A stretch of 64,000 bases of DNA from Deinococcus sp. AB2017081 (GCF_034440735.1 NZ_CP140098.1:233501-297500); one strand, 5' to 3'. Counted from the stretch's first letter, positions 29,489 through 39,924 are shown. Numbers and translations are program-made. The notes: generated by a model from the letters alone, not told the origin.

Positions 29489-32275
29489 ATGAGCGCCGCC
29501 GCGCCCCCGTCCGCGCCCCCGCTGGCCCGTCCGGTGCCGGGCGGCCTGCTGTGGATGGCGCTGCTGCTGACCGGGCTGCTGCACGGCACGCTGATGCTCT
29601 CGCGGGCCTTCCTGAACTCGGATCGGGCGGGCACGCTGCTGCTGCTGGCCTCGGCGTACCGCGAGCATCCCTTCGATCCGTGGGAGCCGCGCTGGTACGC
29701 GGGCATGCCCCTGACCGGCCTGCCGCCGCTGGTGCCGCAGCTGCTGGCCGTGCTGGAGCAGCAGCTGACCCCGGCCGGGGCGTACGGCACCCTCCAGCTG
29801 CTCACGGCGCTGCTGCTGGTCGTGGGCACCTACCGGGCGTCGCGGGTGGTGGGCGTCCCGGCCGACGCGGCGGGGCTGGCGGCCCTCCTGGCGGGCGTCT
29901 CGGCCGGGGTCGCCACGCAGCTGAGCGTGTTCGGGCATCTGGACGCGGTGCTGGGTGCGGCCGTGCTGCTCAGCGCCGTGCCCGCGCTGTGCGCCGCCCT
30001 GCGCGGCACCGGGCCACGGCGGGTGTGGTGGGCCTCGGGCACGGCGCTGCTGGCCGCCGGGCTGGCGTGTCCGGGGGCGGCGCTGCCGCTGGGGCTGCTG
30101 ACCGTGCTGGCCCTGGCCGCGCTGGAGCCGCGCAGTCGCCGGCGCATGATCCGGACGCTGTGGCTGGCCGCGCTGTGCGCCGCGCCGGGCCTGCTGATGC
30201 TGGCGTTCAGCGCGGCGTGGAGCGGCCCGGACGGCGTGAACCTGCGGGCACCGGGCGTGGCGGCGGCGGCCGGCCGGGATGTGGCGGTCACGCTGCTGGT
30301 GCCGCTGCTGGGCGTGCTGTGGGCGCTGCCGGGCCTGTGGCGACGGGCCCGGCCCGGTCAGCCGTGTGGCGGCGCGGTCGCCCTGACGCGGGCCGGCGCG
30401 GGCCTCGCGGGGATCGCCGCGCTGGCCGTACTCGGTGCCCATCTGGGGCAGCCGGCCCTGGTCGCCACGCCCCCCGAGACCCTGCTGTTCTTCGGACTGC
30501 TGCTGTGCCTGCCGCTGGCCGGCGTGGTGGGCCTGGGCCTGCGAACCGGCGCGGCCGGTGTCCCCGCTGCCCGCGTGGGTCTGATGGCCCTGATCGCCGG
30601 CACGGCGCTGTACTCGGTGGGGCTGCACGCCCTGGGCACCCAGCGGGCCCAGGAACCCGCCCGGATCGACCTGCAACCGATCCTGAACTTCATCGAGAAG
30701 GACGAGCACTGGCGCTACCGCTTCCTGACGGTGGGCTTCGGCCGCCAGCTGGCGCTGATGTCGGCCCGGACGCGGGCCGGCACGCCCTCGGGGCTGCTGC
30801 ACCTGCCCCCGGAACTGCCGCGCGTGCCCGGCACGGCCCCACGCGGGCTGGCCGACCTCCCGGAACGCGCCGACCTGCCGGTCCTGGGGCCGCTCACGGC
30901 CCTGCTCACGCACCCGGAGCGCACGAACCTGAAATTCGTGTACGCGAAATCCACCGTGCTCGATCCCCTGCTGCACGTGTACGGCTTCCATCCCATCGGC
31001 GCGGTCGAGAACGGCGTGATGGTCTGGGAGCGCGAGGACATCCCGCCGGTGCCCGCCCGCCCGGCGCGGGCCGAGCTGCCCGCGCCGCTGGGCGTGGTGT
31101 GGGGCGTGCTGCCGATCGCGTCGCTGCTGCTGGCGGCCGTCACCCTGGCCGGGGCCGGCTACGACGTGGGGCGCTCGGGGCGGGTGGTGACCGTGTTGGC
31201 CGAGCCGCGCCGGCCGGTGGCCCTGCTGCTGCTGGGCACCGGGGCGCTGCTGGCGGGGGCGGGCCTGCGGCCCCGGCTGGTGCCGGAACACGCTGCCACG
31301 GCGGCGGTGGTCGCCGCCGCGCGGCAGCGGCCGGCCGGCGGGGGCCTGCGCGGTGAGTACGCGCGGCTCGACCACGTGCAGTCACGCGGCCGCGTGGGCG
31401 ACTCGGTGCCGGTCATGCGCCACTGGTGGACGCCGCTGGGTCTGTGGACGGACACCGCCGATACCGTGGTGCGGCCCGCCCCGCCCGGCTGGGCCGCCGA
31501 CGTGGTGCCCACGCTCACGCCGACCGCACCCACGCCCGGCACCACGCAGCCGGGGGTGGCCTTCTACCGCAGCCCACGCCGCCTGACGGTGGGCACGACC
31601 GCCGCCGCCGATGTCCTCGACCGGCCGGTGCTCCAGGTGCTGGGCACCCGTCTGATCCGTGTCCCGGACGGCCGCCTGAGCGTCGTGGGCGAACTGCGCA
31701 ACGTGGACGCCCGCCCCGCCGACACGACCGTCACCGTGATCCTGCGCGGAGCAGGCGGCGCTCCGCTGGCCCGCGAGAACGTGGGCCGACTGACCCTGCA
31801 CAAGCTGCGCCCCGGCGAGCGCACGCCCTTCCGGGTGGACTTCCAGCCCGACTCACTGGCGACAGCGTCGCAGCCGCTGGACATCGAGGTCGCGGCGCGG
31901 GCCGTGGTGACCGGCCGCGAGCAGGAGCGCCCCCTGATGGCCCGCAGCCGGGTGCGCGGCGGGCAGCTGGAGGTGGTCGTCACAAACGTCGGGACGCGCC
32001 CGGTGGGCGTGGCCCACGCGCTGGTCACGCTGCTCGACGCACGCGGCGCGGCGTGGGTGCACGAGGCCATCAGCCCCCGCGACCTGCCGCCCGGCGCCGC
32101 GTGGGCCTTCCGCGTGCCGGCCACCCCGCCCGCCGGCCTGCGGGTACTGACCACCCGGCCCGCCCGCCCGACCGAGGCGGCCCCCCCGCCCGGCCCGGTG
32201 CCCGGCACCTTCGCCCGGCCCGGTGGCACCTACCGCGTGACCCTGAACGCCTTCATCCCGGAGCCGCATCCGTGA
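29489..32275 (+). CDS. Large GT-C-like membrane protein B
   Basis: 928-aa paralogue of the protein at 22903. It has the same opening topology and shares the outer-loop signature DPWEPRWYAGMPLTGLPPLV. Membrane segments run to about residue 380, with two more near 535-600. The C-terminal part carries two beta-sandwich repeats (LSVVGELRNVDARPADTTVT; LEVVVTNVGTRPVGVAHALV). Sequence between the shared motifs is well diverged, so the duplication is old. It has its own leaderless promoter. The TGA stop lies in the first bases of a 161-bp repeat. Confidence 0.7.
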   Translation: MSAAAPPSAPPLARPVPGGLLWMALLLTGLLHGTLMLSRAFLNSDRAGTLLLLASAYREHPFDPWEPRWYAGMPLTGLPPLVPQLLAVLEQQLTPAGAYGTLQLLTALLLVVGTYRASRVVGVPADAAGLAALLAGVSAGVATQLSVFGHLDAVLGAAVLLSAVPALCAALRGTGPRRVWWASGTALLAAGLACPGAALPLGLLTVLALAALEPRSRRRMIRTLWLAALCAAPGLLMLAFSAAWSGPDGVNLRAPGVAAAAGRDVAVTLLVPLLGVLWALPGLWRRARPGQPCGGAVALTRAGAGLAGIAALAVLGAHLGQPALVATPPETLLFFGLLLCLPLAGVVGLGLRTGAAGVPAARVGLMALIAGTALYSVGLHALGTQRAQEPARIDLQPILNFIEKDEHWRYRFLTVGFGRQLALMSARTRAGTPSGLLHLPPELPRVPGTAPRGLADLPERADLPVLGPLTALLTHPERTNLKFVYAKSTVLDPLLHVYGFHPIGAVENGVMVWEREDIPPVPARPARAELPAPLGVVWGVLPIASLLLAAVTLAGAGYDVGRSGRVVTVLAEPRRPVALLLLGTGALLAGAGLRPRLVPEHAATAAVVAAARQRPAGGGLRGEYARLDHVQSRGRVGDSVPVMRHWWTPLGLWTDTADTVVRPAPPGWAADVVPTLTPTAPTPGTTQPGVAFYRSPRRLTVGTTAAADVLDRPVLQVLGTRLIRVPDGRLSVVGELRNVDARPADTTVTVILRGAGGAPLARENVGRLTLHKLRPGERTPFRVDFQPDSLATASQPLDIEVAARAVVTGREQERPLMARSRVRGGQLEVVVTNVGTRPVGVAHALVTLLDARGAAWVHEAISPRDLPPGAAWAFRVPATPPAGLRVLTTRPARPTEAAPPPGPVPGTFARPGGTYRVTLNAFIPEPHP

Positions 32276-32433
32276 TACCGACTCCGCTCTATTCCGCCAC
32301 CACCGGGACAGCGCCGGTCGCGGCTCCATGCCGCAGAGCCGGCATCCTCTTCCTTCTCTGCTTCGCAGCTCTACGAGTCCCTCCGGTCGGATTGAATCGG
32401 TTCTCTGAACCGATTCAATCCGAATTGGTATGA
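32273..32433. repeat. 161-bp MITE-like repeat, copy 1
   Basis: Nearly identical (about 95% by eye) to 37549-37709. The ends are inverted repeats (TGATACCGACTCCG on the left; the right end reads TCATACCAATTCGG on the other strand). An internal 15-bp perfect stem GGATTGAATCGGTTC / GAACCGATTCAATCC has a 3-nt loop. No coding capacity. The first three bases are the stop codon of GT-C-like gene B. Confidence 0.8.
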
Positions 32434-32443
32434 GGCCCAGCCC

Positions 32444-33277
32444 ATGAGAGTGGTGCTGCTGGTGCTGCTCCTGCTGCTGGCGGCGTGTGCCCACAAGGAC
32501 GCAGACACGCTCCCGCCGCAGGTGGACGTGAGCACCACCGCGACCTCGACCGCCTTCCTGCTGACCGGCCCGCAGCTGCCCGGCGGGCGGCCCGTCACGG
32601 TGACGCTGTTCACGCCGGCCGGCACCGTGCGCGTGCACGGCCGCACCGAACGTGGCCGGGCCGAGCTGAGCGTGCCCTACGCCCGCGCCGGTCTCACGCC
32701 CTACCGCGTGCAGGTCGGCCGACAGGTCGTGACCGGCGAGCTGCGCCGCGACCCCGGCCCGCCGGTCACGCCGCTGCAACTCAAGATCGGGGCGCGGGCC
32801 ATCCGGGTCACATGGATCCGGCCGCCCGCGCTGGTGCTGCACCCGGTCGACGCGCAGGGCAACGTGTCCGCGCTGCCCGTCACCGTCCGCTCGACCCGCC
32901 CCGACGGCACGGTCGTGACGGCCACCATGACTCCGCAGCACCTGTATGCGTGGACCTGGCTGCCCACCTCCCGCGTGCCCGGCGTCATGCACGTCGTCGC
33001 CACGACCGGACAGGCGGCCGGCGAGGTCGGGGACGTGGACGTGCTGCCCGGCCCGCCTGCCCGCGCCCGCTGGACTGCCCCGCAGCGGGTCGACGCCCTG
33101 GCCGACACCCACGGCAATGCGCTGGAGGACGGCGAGACCCTGACCGTGGAAGGCACCCGGAGCGGCTGGAATACCGTGCTCCCGCTCACTCCCGTGAATG
33201 CCCGAGCCGCGCTGCCTCAGGCCATGCCCGGCGGCGTGGTCACGGCCGAGGGCTGGGCCGTGTCCCGCACGCCCTGA
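32444..33277 (+). CDS. Predicted lipoprotein B, beta-sandwich type
   Basis: 277 aa with a short lipoprotein signal (VVLLVLLLLLAACAHKD, cysteine at residue 15). Several Ig-like strands follow (GRPVTVTLFTPAGTVRVHGR; VTVRSTRPDGTVVTATMTP). It takes the same place in the second module as lipoprotein A in the first. It is separated from GT-C-like gene B by the 161-bp repeat, so co-transcription is possible but not certain. No enzymatic motif seen. Confidence 0.65.
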   Translation: MRVVLLVLLLLLAACAHKDADTLPPQVDVSTTATSTAFLLTGPQLPGGRPVTVTLFTPAGTVRVHGRTERGRAELSVPYARAGLTPYRVQVGRQVVTGELRRDPGPPVTPLQLKIGARAIRVTWIRPPALVLHPVDAQGNVSALPVTVRSTRPDGTVVTATMTPQHLYAWTWLPTSRVPGVMHVVATTGQAAGEVGDVDVLPGPPARARWTAPQRVDALADTHGNALEDGETLTVEGTRSGWNTVLPLTPVNARAALPQAMPGGVVTAEGWAVSRTP

Positions 33278-33336
33278 TCCAGCCGCCCCGATCTGCCATG
33301 AAGAGAAGGCCCCTGCCGTGTCCGGCGGGCCTGCCG

Positions 33337-33342
33337 TACCCT
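33337..33342 (+). promoter_or_regulatory. -10 box of manA
   Basis: TACCCT ends 6 nt before the ATG at 33349 and decides that start over longer in-frame extensions. Confidence 0.55.
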
Positions 33343-33348
33343 GGGCCC

Positions 33349-34290
33349 ATGAGTGCTCCTCCGTCCCTGCCGGCCTTCCTGCTGCTCACCCCCCGCTATT
33401 ACCCGCGGGTGTGGGGCGGTGACCTGCTCGCTCCGCCCACCGCCGACGGCACGCCCATCGGCGAGGCGTGGATCGCGGACGGCGAGAGCGTCGTGCAGCA
33501 GGGGCCACTGGCCGGACAGACCGTGGGCGGCATCATGGCCGCCCACCCGGAGGCCCTGCTGGGCACGGGCCTGGACGCCCAGACAGGCTTTCCGCTGCTG
33601 ATCAAGCTGCTCGACTGCCACGACTGGCTGAGCGTGCAGGTGCACCCGAACGACGCCCAGGCCCAGGAGATGGTCGGCCCCGGCGAACGCGGCAAGACCG
33701 AGGCGTGGCACATCCTGCGGGCCGCCCCGGATGCGGAACTGCTGGCCGGCGTGGTGCCGGGCACCGCTCCCGAGACCCTGGCCGCTGCCATCCGCCACGG
33801 CAAGGACACCCTGGAGCTGTCGGTGCGGCGCACCGTAGAGGCCGGCGACACGATCTTCATCCCGGCGGGCACCCTGCACGCGCTGGGGCCGGGTCTGTTG
33901 CTGTACGAGGTGCAGCAGGCCAGCGACACCACCTACCGCGTGTACGACTGGGATCGCCCGGCCAGCGCTGGCCGGAGGCTGCACATCGAGGAGTCCGTGC
34001 GCGTGACCGATCCGCACGCGCAGGGCGACTTCCGGGCCGGCCACGACACCCTGGGACTGGGCGAACTGGTGGCGTGCGAGTACTTCACGCTGCGCGGCGT
34101 GCCGGGTGAGCAGGCCCAGGACACGGCGGGCCGCGTGCACATCGTCACCACCGTCGAGGGCACCCTGACCCTGGAAGCCGGCCTGGAGTCGCTGGAGCTG
34201 CCGCAGTACGCGACCGCCATCGTGCCCGCCACGACCGGCCTGTACCACCTGAACGGCGAGGGCCGCGCCCTGGTAGCGAGACCGGGCTGA
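33349..34290 (+). CDS. manA: Mannose-6-phosphate isomerase, class I
   Basis: Zinc enzyme that converts fructose-6-phosphate to mannose-6-phosphate, the entry to GDP-mannose. 313 aa, the short Bacillus-type form. Metal and active-site residues lie in WLSVQVHPNDAQA, GKTEAWHIL and FIPAGTLHALGPG. It closes the polysaccharide region and probably supplies mannose precursors. It has its own promoter and a strong terminator 10 nt after the stop. Confidence 0.92.
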   Translation: MSAPPSLPAFLLLTPRYYPRVWGGDLLAPPTADGTPIGEAWIADGESVVQQGPLAGQTVGGIMAAHPEALLGTGLDAQTGFPLLIKLLDCHDWLSVQVHPNDAQAQEMVGPGERGKTEAWHILRAAPDAELLAGVVPGTAPETLAAAIRHGKDTLELSVRRTVEAGDTIFIPAGTLHALGPGLLLYEVQQASDTTYRVYDWDRPASAGRRLHIEESVRVTDPHAQGDFRAGHDTLGLGELVACEYFTLRGVPGEQAQDTAGRVHIVTTVEGTLTLEAGLESLELPQYATAIVPATTGLYHLNGEGRALVARPG

Positions 34291-34300
34291 GTCAGGACAG

Positions 34301-34342
34301 AAGAAGACGCCCTGGACACACGATCCAGGGCGTCTTCTTTTT
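34301..34342 (+). terminator. Rho-independent terminator of manA
   Basis: AAGAAGACGCCCTGGA (34301-34316) and its perfect complement (34324-34339) form a 16-bp stem with a 7-nt loop running into five T residues. Confidence 0.92.
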
Positions 34343-34374
34343 GGATGGGGTGGGAGGGGCGGTGGGGCGGCGGA

Positions 34375-34500
34375 CGAACCCCTCAGTCAGCTGCGCTGAC
34401 AGCTCCCCTGGGGGGGAGCCAACCATCACATCCTTGCCTCCCCCCCAGGGGAGGTGCCCCGGAGGGGCGGACTCGGAGACCTGCGAAGCAGAGGGGTTCG
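34375..34500. repeat. Dispersed palindromic repeat
   Basis: Begins CGAACCCCTC and ends GAGGGGTTCG. Inner arms CTCCCCTGGGGGGG and CCCCCCCAGGGGAG flank a 22-nt centre. Same family as 15074 and 61238. It fills the gap between the manA terminator and the 3' end of the helicase gene. Confidence 0.75.
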
Positions 34501-34537
34501 CCCGCAGCCCCACTGCAATCAGCCCAGTCGATCCTTC

Positions 34538-36070
34538 TTACCGCCGACCGCGTCCGCCCCGGCCCCGTGCAGGCTGCGGGCCGACGCGCCCGGCCCCGGT
34601 GCCTGCCGGAGCGCTGCCGCCACGCTGGCCCTGGCCGCCACCCGACTGGCCGCGCCGCTCGCCACCCTCACTGCGACCGGACGGTTGACCGCCGCCGGAA
34701 CGACCACCCTGGGCCGCCCCCTGCGGACGCGGCCCACCCTGACCCTGGCCCCTGGGCTGACCGCCGCCCTGCCGGCCCACGCCGTTGCCGCTGCCCTGGC
34801 CCTGCTTCTCCTGGATGGCGCGGTCGATCTGCGTCTCCTCGCGGCTCAGGGGCGGGTGCAGCGCCTCGGGCAGGCCCCGGCGCACGCTCTGCCACAACCC
34901 ACGCTGTTCGGGGATCAGCAGCACGAGGTTCACGCCGGGCCGCCCGGCCCGCGCCGTGCGGCCGGAGCGGTGCACGTGATCCTCGGAGGTCTGGGCGATA
35001 TCCATGTGGATCACCAGCCGCACCTCCGGCAGGTCGATCCCGCGCCCGGCGATGTCGGTGGCGACCAGGACGCGGGACTTGCCTTCACGCAGCAGCATCA
35101 TGGTGTGCTCGCGCTTCTTCTGATCCATGTTGCCCTGGAGGGGGCTCACGATCTCGCCCCTCAGCAGTTCGTTCAGGCGTTCGGCGCGGCGTTTGACCAG
35201 CGCCTTGGTGCGGCAGAAGATGACCACGCAGCCGCCGGGCTTGCTCAGGGCGTCTTTCGCGTGCGTGGCGGCCACGTTCAGCACGTCGTCGCGGGTCGTG
35301 TTCAGCAGCAGGTGGGTGGCCCCGGTCGCGCCGCCCATGATGTCGGCGGCGTTCGAATCGCTGTCAGCGTGGCGGGCCGGCGCGATGTCGATGCGCTCGG
35401 GACGCACCATGAACCGCTCCGCGACCGAGCGGATCTCGGCCGGGAAGGTCGCGGAGGCCATCGCCAGCTGCAGGTGCTGGCCGCCGTGTCCGCTGCCCGT
35501 CTGGGTCTGCGCGGCCCGCAGGATGTCGCCCACGTCGCGCAGGAAGCCCAGCGACAGCAGTTCGTCGGCCTCGTCGAGCACCACGTACTTCAGCCCGGCC
35601 AGGCTCAGTTCGTTCCGGGTGATCAGGTCTTTCAGGCGGCCAGGGGTGCCAGCGATCAGGCCCTTGCCGGTCGCCTCGCTGCGCGTCTGGCCCGGCGTGA
35701 TCCCGCCGGTGATGCGCCCGGCGGTCATCCCCAGTTCGCGGGCCACGTCGCGGATCTGCACGGCCAGTTCGCGCGTGGGCGTCACGACCAGCACCTCGGG
35801 GCGCATCCCGCGCACGTCGCGCATGCCGATGCCACGGGCGGCAGCCGGAATCAGGAAGGCCAGCGTCTTGCCGCTGCCGGTGCGGGCGGTCGTGATCACG
35901 TCGCGCCCGGCCAGCAGGGCGGGAATCGCACCTTCCTGCACGGGGGTGGGCGTGCGGTCGCCCAGCAAGGCCCGCCAGTCGCGGACGGTGGGCGCGGCGC
36001 CTTCGGAGGTCGAGGGGGCGGCAGGGGTGGCAGCGCTCCGGGGAGCAGTTCGGGTTCGGGTCATGGACAT
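34538..36070 (-). CDS. DEAD-box RNA helicase with RGG-rich tail
   Basis: ATP-dependent RNA helicase of about 510 aa. Motifs in order: Q motif PTPVQEGAIP, Walker A ARTGSGKT, PTRELA, GTPGRL, VLDEADE, SAT, GCVVIFCRTK, VATDIAGRGID and HRSGRTARAG. The last 95 residues are a low-complexity tail of G, Q, R and S with RGG-like repeats, as in cold-shock helicases, likely to bind RNA. Starts at 36070 and 36064 are both possible; the conserved domain begins shortly after. Monocistronic. Confidence 0.92.
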   Translation of the reverse strand: MSMTRTRTAPRSAATPAAPSTSEGAAPTVRDWRALLGDRTPTPVQEGAIPALLAGRDVITTARTGSGKTLAFLIPAAARGIGMRDVRGMRPEVLVVTPTRELAVQIRDVARELGMTAGRITGGITPGQTRSEATGKGLIAGTPGRLKDLITRNELSLAGLKYVVLDEADELLSLGFLRDVGDILRAAQTQTGSGHGGQHLQLAMASATFPAEIRSVAERFMVRPERIDIAPARHADSDSNAADIMGGATGATHLLLNTTRDDVLNVAATHAKDALSKPGGCVVIFCRTKALVKRRAERLNELLRGEIVSPLQGNMDQKKREHTMMLLREGKSRVLVATDIAGRGIDLPEVRLVIHMDIAQTSEDHVHRSGRTARAGRPGVNLVLLIPEQRGLWQSVRRGLPEALHPPLSREETQIDRAIQEKQGQGSGNGVGRQGGGQPRGQGQGGPRPQGAAQGGRSGGGQPSGRSEGGERRGQSGGGQGQRGGSAPAGTGAGRVGPQPARGRGGRGRR

Positions 36071-36383
36071 CCTGTGTGACGCCCGCAGGGGCGGGCCGCG
36101 GGACGCGGCATTGGTGAGAGGAGAACGGGCGCGACTCGCGGCCTCCGAACTGAGGCGGCGGACGTCCAGCGTTCCGGCAGGGCCCTGCGGCGACCTGCCA
36201 CGCCCTCCCATCATGCCCCAGATCGGGCCGGGATGACTGTTCCGCTCCGCGTGACGGGACAGTGGACAGCGGGACATGCTCCGGCAGGCGTGGCCCGCAG
36301 TGGCACAATGCGCGGATGCTGCCTGTCCCGAGCACGGCCTGTTCCTCCGCTCCCCGCGCGGCCGACCGCGCCCGGTGCCGGGC
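36071..36383. other. Gap between divergent helicase and anmK genes
   Basis: 313 bp. The right end contains a possible -10 (CACAAT, 36304-36309) and a 23-codon leader ORF. I see nothing else that can be assigned in the remaining sequence. Confidence 0.5.

Positions 36384-36387
<4 letters not shown>
36316..36387 (+). CDS. Possible 23-aa leader ORF coupled to anmK
   Basis: ATG at 36316 follows CACAAT by 6 nt, the leaderless arrangement. The frame encodes [20 protein letters not shown] and three more residues, and stops in an ATGA overlap with the anmK start. It may allow translation of anmK from a leaderless mRNA. No homology evidence. Confidence 0.35.
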
Positions 36388-37541
<1,154 letters not shown>

Positions 37542-37548
37542 CCCAGGC

Positions 37549-37709
37549 TCATGCCGACTCCGCTCTATTGCGCCACCACCGGGACAGCGCCGGTCGCGGC
37601 TCCATGCCGCAGAGCCGGCATCCTGTTCCTTCTCTGCTTCGCAGCTCTACGAGTCCCTCCGGTCGGATGGAATCGGCTCTCTGAACCGATTCAATCGGAA
37701 TTGGTATCA
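37549..37709. repeat. 161-bp MITE-like repeat, copy 2
   Basis: Second copy of the element at 32273, the same length and with scattered substitutions. The internal hairpin carries small changes (GGAATCGGCTC). Its right end, read on the minus strand, is TGATACCAATTCCG; those first three bases are the stop codon of the histidine kinase gene. Confidence 0.8.
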
Positions 37710-38969
37710 CTCGAACAGCGTCGGGCGGCGCGGTTCGGTCAGCGGCGAGGGCGGCTCGCCCAGGCGCACGGTGGCGACCAGCCCGCCGCCCACCGCCGGC
37801 GCGAGCGTCACGTCGCCGCCGTGGGCACGGGCGTAGCGCCGCACCAGCGGGAGGCCCAGGCCATGCCCGTCCTGCTGGCCGTGCGGCCCCCGCTCGAAGG
37901 GCAGGAACACGCTCTCCAGCTGATCGGCCGGCAGGCCCGGCCCGTGGTCGCGCACCGTGATCTCCAGGCTGGTCTGCGAGACGCGCAGCCTCACCTCGAC
38001 CGGGCCACGGGTGTAGGTCAGGGCGTTCTCCACCAGATTCTCCATGATCTGCCGCACCCGGTCACGGTCGATCTCCCAGATCGCCGGGACGTCCGGGAGC
38101 GCCACGCTCACGCGGGCCGACGCCAGGGGGCGCAGCACGGTGCGGACATCCGTGGCCTCGACCCGCAGGGTCACGTCCAGATACAGGGTGCTCAGGCGGG
38201 TCAGGTCGGCGCGGCTGGCCAGCTGCGCGGCGCTGTCCTCGATCATGGCGAGCAGGTACTGCTGCCGCTCCGGGGAGTCGGCATGGCGCAGCAGGTCGCT
38301 GGCCAGCAGCAGGGACTGCAGGGGCCGGCGCAGCTCGTGGCTGGCGAACTGCAGGGCCTCGCGCTGGCGCGTCTCGCGCCGGGTGCGGCGGTGCCGCTCG
38401 GCGCGCCACATGATCAGCGCCCGCGCGGTCAGCAGCATGCTCAGCAGCCCCGTCAGGATCGCTGTGCCGATCAGGATTCTCTGCAGCCGGGCCAGCTGCC
38501 TCACGTAGCGCCCCGCCACGCCACGGGCGTATTCGGCGGCCTGGGCGTTCAGGGCCACGGCCTCCCGCGACGCCTGACTCAGCGACACCAGGGTGTCCTG
38601 GCGCAGCAGGGCGGCCACGCGCGACAGCCGCGCCTCGCCCAGGCGCTCGACCTCGGCCAGCGCCCCGAACTGCGCGGGTGCAATCGCGCTCGACAGCGCC
38701 ATTTGACCTGTGAACGCCACCTGTGCCGGGGTCAGGTCTCGCCGCAGCCGGCTGATCTCGTATGCCTGGACGTCGTGGGCGAGGGCCTGATAGGCGTAGG
38801 GCGTCCAGCCGTTACCACTCGAGATCAGGGAACGGTACGCCGGCTGGGTGGCCAGCAGCAGCAGCGTCACGGTGAGCACGGCCGGCAGCGCGGCCAGCAG
38901 CCCCTCGCGCAGTCCGACCAGCACGGCCGATCCGCGCCATCTGCCCTGCGCGAACTTCAGCCGGGTCAC
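37707..38969 (-). CDS. Membrane sensor histidine kinase, orphan
   Basis: 420 aa. Two membrane helices (about 23-41 and 165-187) enclose a 120-residue outer sensor region with no known motif. The dimerisation/phospho-acceptor motif is [12 protein letters not shown] with H211. The ATP domain has N-box [12 protein letters not shown]1 DHGPGLP, F box FLPFERG and G2 GHGLGLPLV. The GTG start overlaps the stop of the secreted partner gene (GTGA). No response regulator lies nearby; the lone receiver at 22395 is a speculative partner. Confidence 0.87.
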   Translation of the reverse strand: MTRLKFAQGRWRGSAVLVGLREGLLAALPAVLTVTLLLLATQPAYRSLISSGNGWTPYAYQALAHDVQAYEISRLRRDLTPAQVAFTGQMALSSAIAPAQFGALAEVERLGEARLSRVAALLRQDTLVSLSQASREAVALNAQAAEYARGVAGRYVRQLARLQRILIGTAILTGLLSMLLTARALIMWRAERHRRTRRETRQREALQFASHELRRPLQSLLLASDLLRHADSPERQQYLLAMIEDSAAQLASRADLTRLSTLYLDVTLRVEATDVRTVLRPLASARVSVALPDVPAIWEIDRDRVRQIMENLVENALTYTRGPVEVRLRVSQTSLEITVRDHGPGLPADQLESVFLPFERGPHGQQDGHGLGLPLVRRYARAHGGDVTLAPAVGGGLVATVRLGEPPSPLTEPRRPTLFE

Positions 38970-39562
38970 GGTGCCGGTGTGACGCGCTCCGCGAACCAGA
39001 CCCAGGCCGACGAATAGGCGGGCTGGTGGAAGCGTGCGGGCCGCGCGGGGAGCACGACGGTGAGCGGCCCCTTCCTCAGCACCGGGATGGAGCTGCCGTC
39101 GGCCGAGTACGCGAGCATGATCGGATGGTGCATATAGTCGCTGGCCAGGATGGTGGTCGCAAAACCGTTGGCGGCGTACACCCGGATGTTGCGCCCCTGG
39201 AAGCCGGCCAGACCGGCCAGGTCGCGCAGGGTCACGCCCTCGTAGGTGTAGTCCTGCCGGAGCTGCAGGTGATTGGTGCGGTAGCGCACGGCCGGCAGGG
39301 CCTTGAGCTGCCGCAGGGTCAGCGCGTGCCGAACCGTGCCGTTCTCGACGGTCAGCACCGTGGCCTCGCCCGGCAGGGTGGGCGGCAGGGGCCGCGCCGG
39401 CCGGACGTACTCGAAGACCGGGATGCCCGGCAGGGGCCGCGCCGGAATCGGAGGCGCGCCCGCCGCGTTCAGGGCCGCGCTGACCGCCAGCGCCGCGATC
39501 ACCACCGCACGCCGCACCGCATGACGGTGCCGGGTGACAGCAGGGCGACGGATCACGTCCAC
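38966..39562 (-). CDS. Secreted protein with oxidoreductase molybdopterin-binding-like domain
   Basis: 198 aa with a signal peptide ([20 protein letters not shown]). The mature part resembles the sulfite-oxidase/YedY-type fold: [36 protein letters not shown] and [19 protein letters not shown]. The cofactor cysteine of true molybdoenzymes is not seen. Similar proteins are often encoded next to a sensor kinase, as here, and may act as its periplasmic ligand-sensing partner. That role is inference. Confidence 0.65.
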   Translation of the reverse strand: MDVIRRPAVTRHRHAVRRAVVIAALAVSAALNAAGAPPIPARPLPGIPVFEYVRPARPLPPTLPGEATVLTVENGTVRHALTLRQLKALPAVRYRTNHLQLRQDYTYEGVTLRDLAGLAGFQGRNIRVYAANGFATTILASDYMHHPIMLAYSADGSSIPVLRKGPLTVVLPARPARFHQPAYSSAWVWFAERVTPAP

Positions 39563-39772
39563 AGTCTACCGGCTGGGCCGGGCACCGTGGATCATTGCCT
39601 GAACCGGCGTTCGGGGTGCGGGGGCCGTCAGCCCACCTCCGCCGCCGGTGGGAACCCCCGGTGCTCCATGCCCCCGGCAGGGGCAGCAGGATGGGGGGCG
39701 GCCGTGCGGTTTCCAGCATCCATGCGCCTGTCCGTCAGATGAAGGTCGGATGAGCACCTCCATCATGAACCC

Positions 39773-39886
39773 ATGGAACTGATGCTTGCCGGGGTGGTCA
39801 TTGTCGTCTCGCTGCTGCTGGCCGCATGGCAGGAACGGCCCGCCACCGAACGTGCGGCACCGGGCCACGACACCCACCGGCACTGA
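39773..39886 (+). CDS. Possible 37-aa small membrane protein
   Basis: MELMLAGVVIVVSLLLAAWQ forms one membrane helix, followed by a short hydrophilic tail (ERPATERAAPGHDTHRH). A CATCAT box ends 6 nt before the ATG, close to the local leaderless pattern. Codon use is consistent with coding. Function unknown. Confidence 0.45.
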   Translation: MELMLAGVVIVVSLLLAAWQERPATERAAPGHDTHRH

Positions 39887-39910
39887 TCTCGCCGCCGCGC
39901 CGGACACCCG

Positions 39911-39916
39911 TATACT
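39911..39916 (+). promoter_or_regulatory. -10 box of the acyltransferase gene
   Basis: TATACT ends 8 nt before the ATG at 39925. Confidence 0.6.
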
Positions 39917-39924
39917 CGCGCGAC

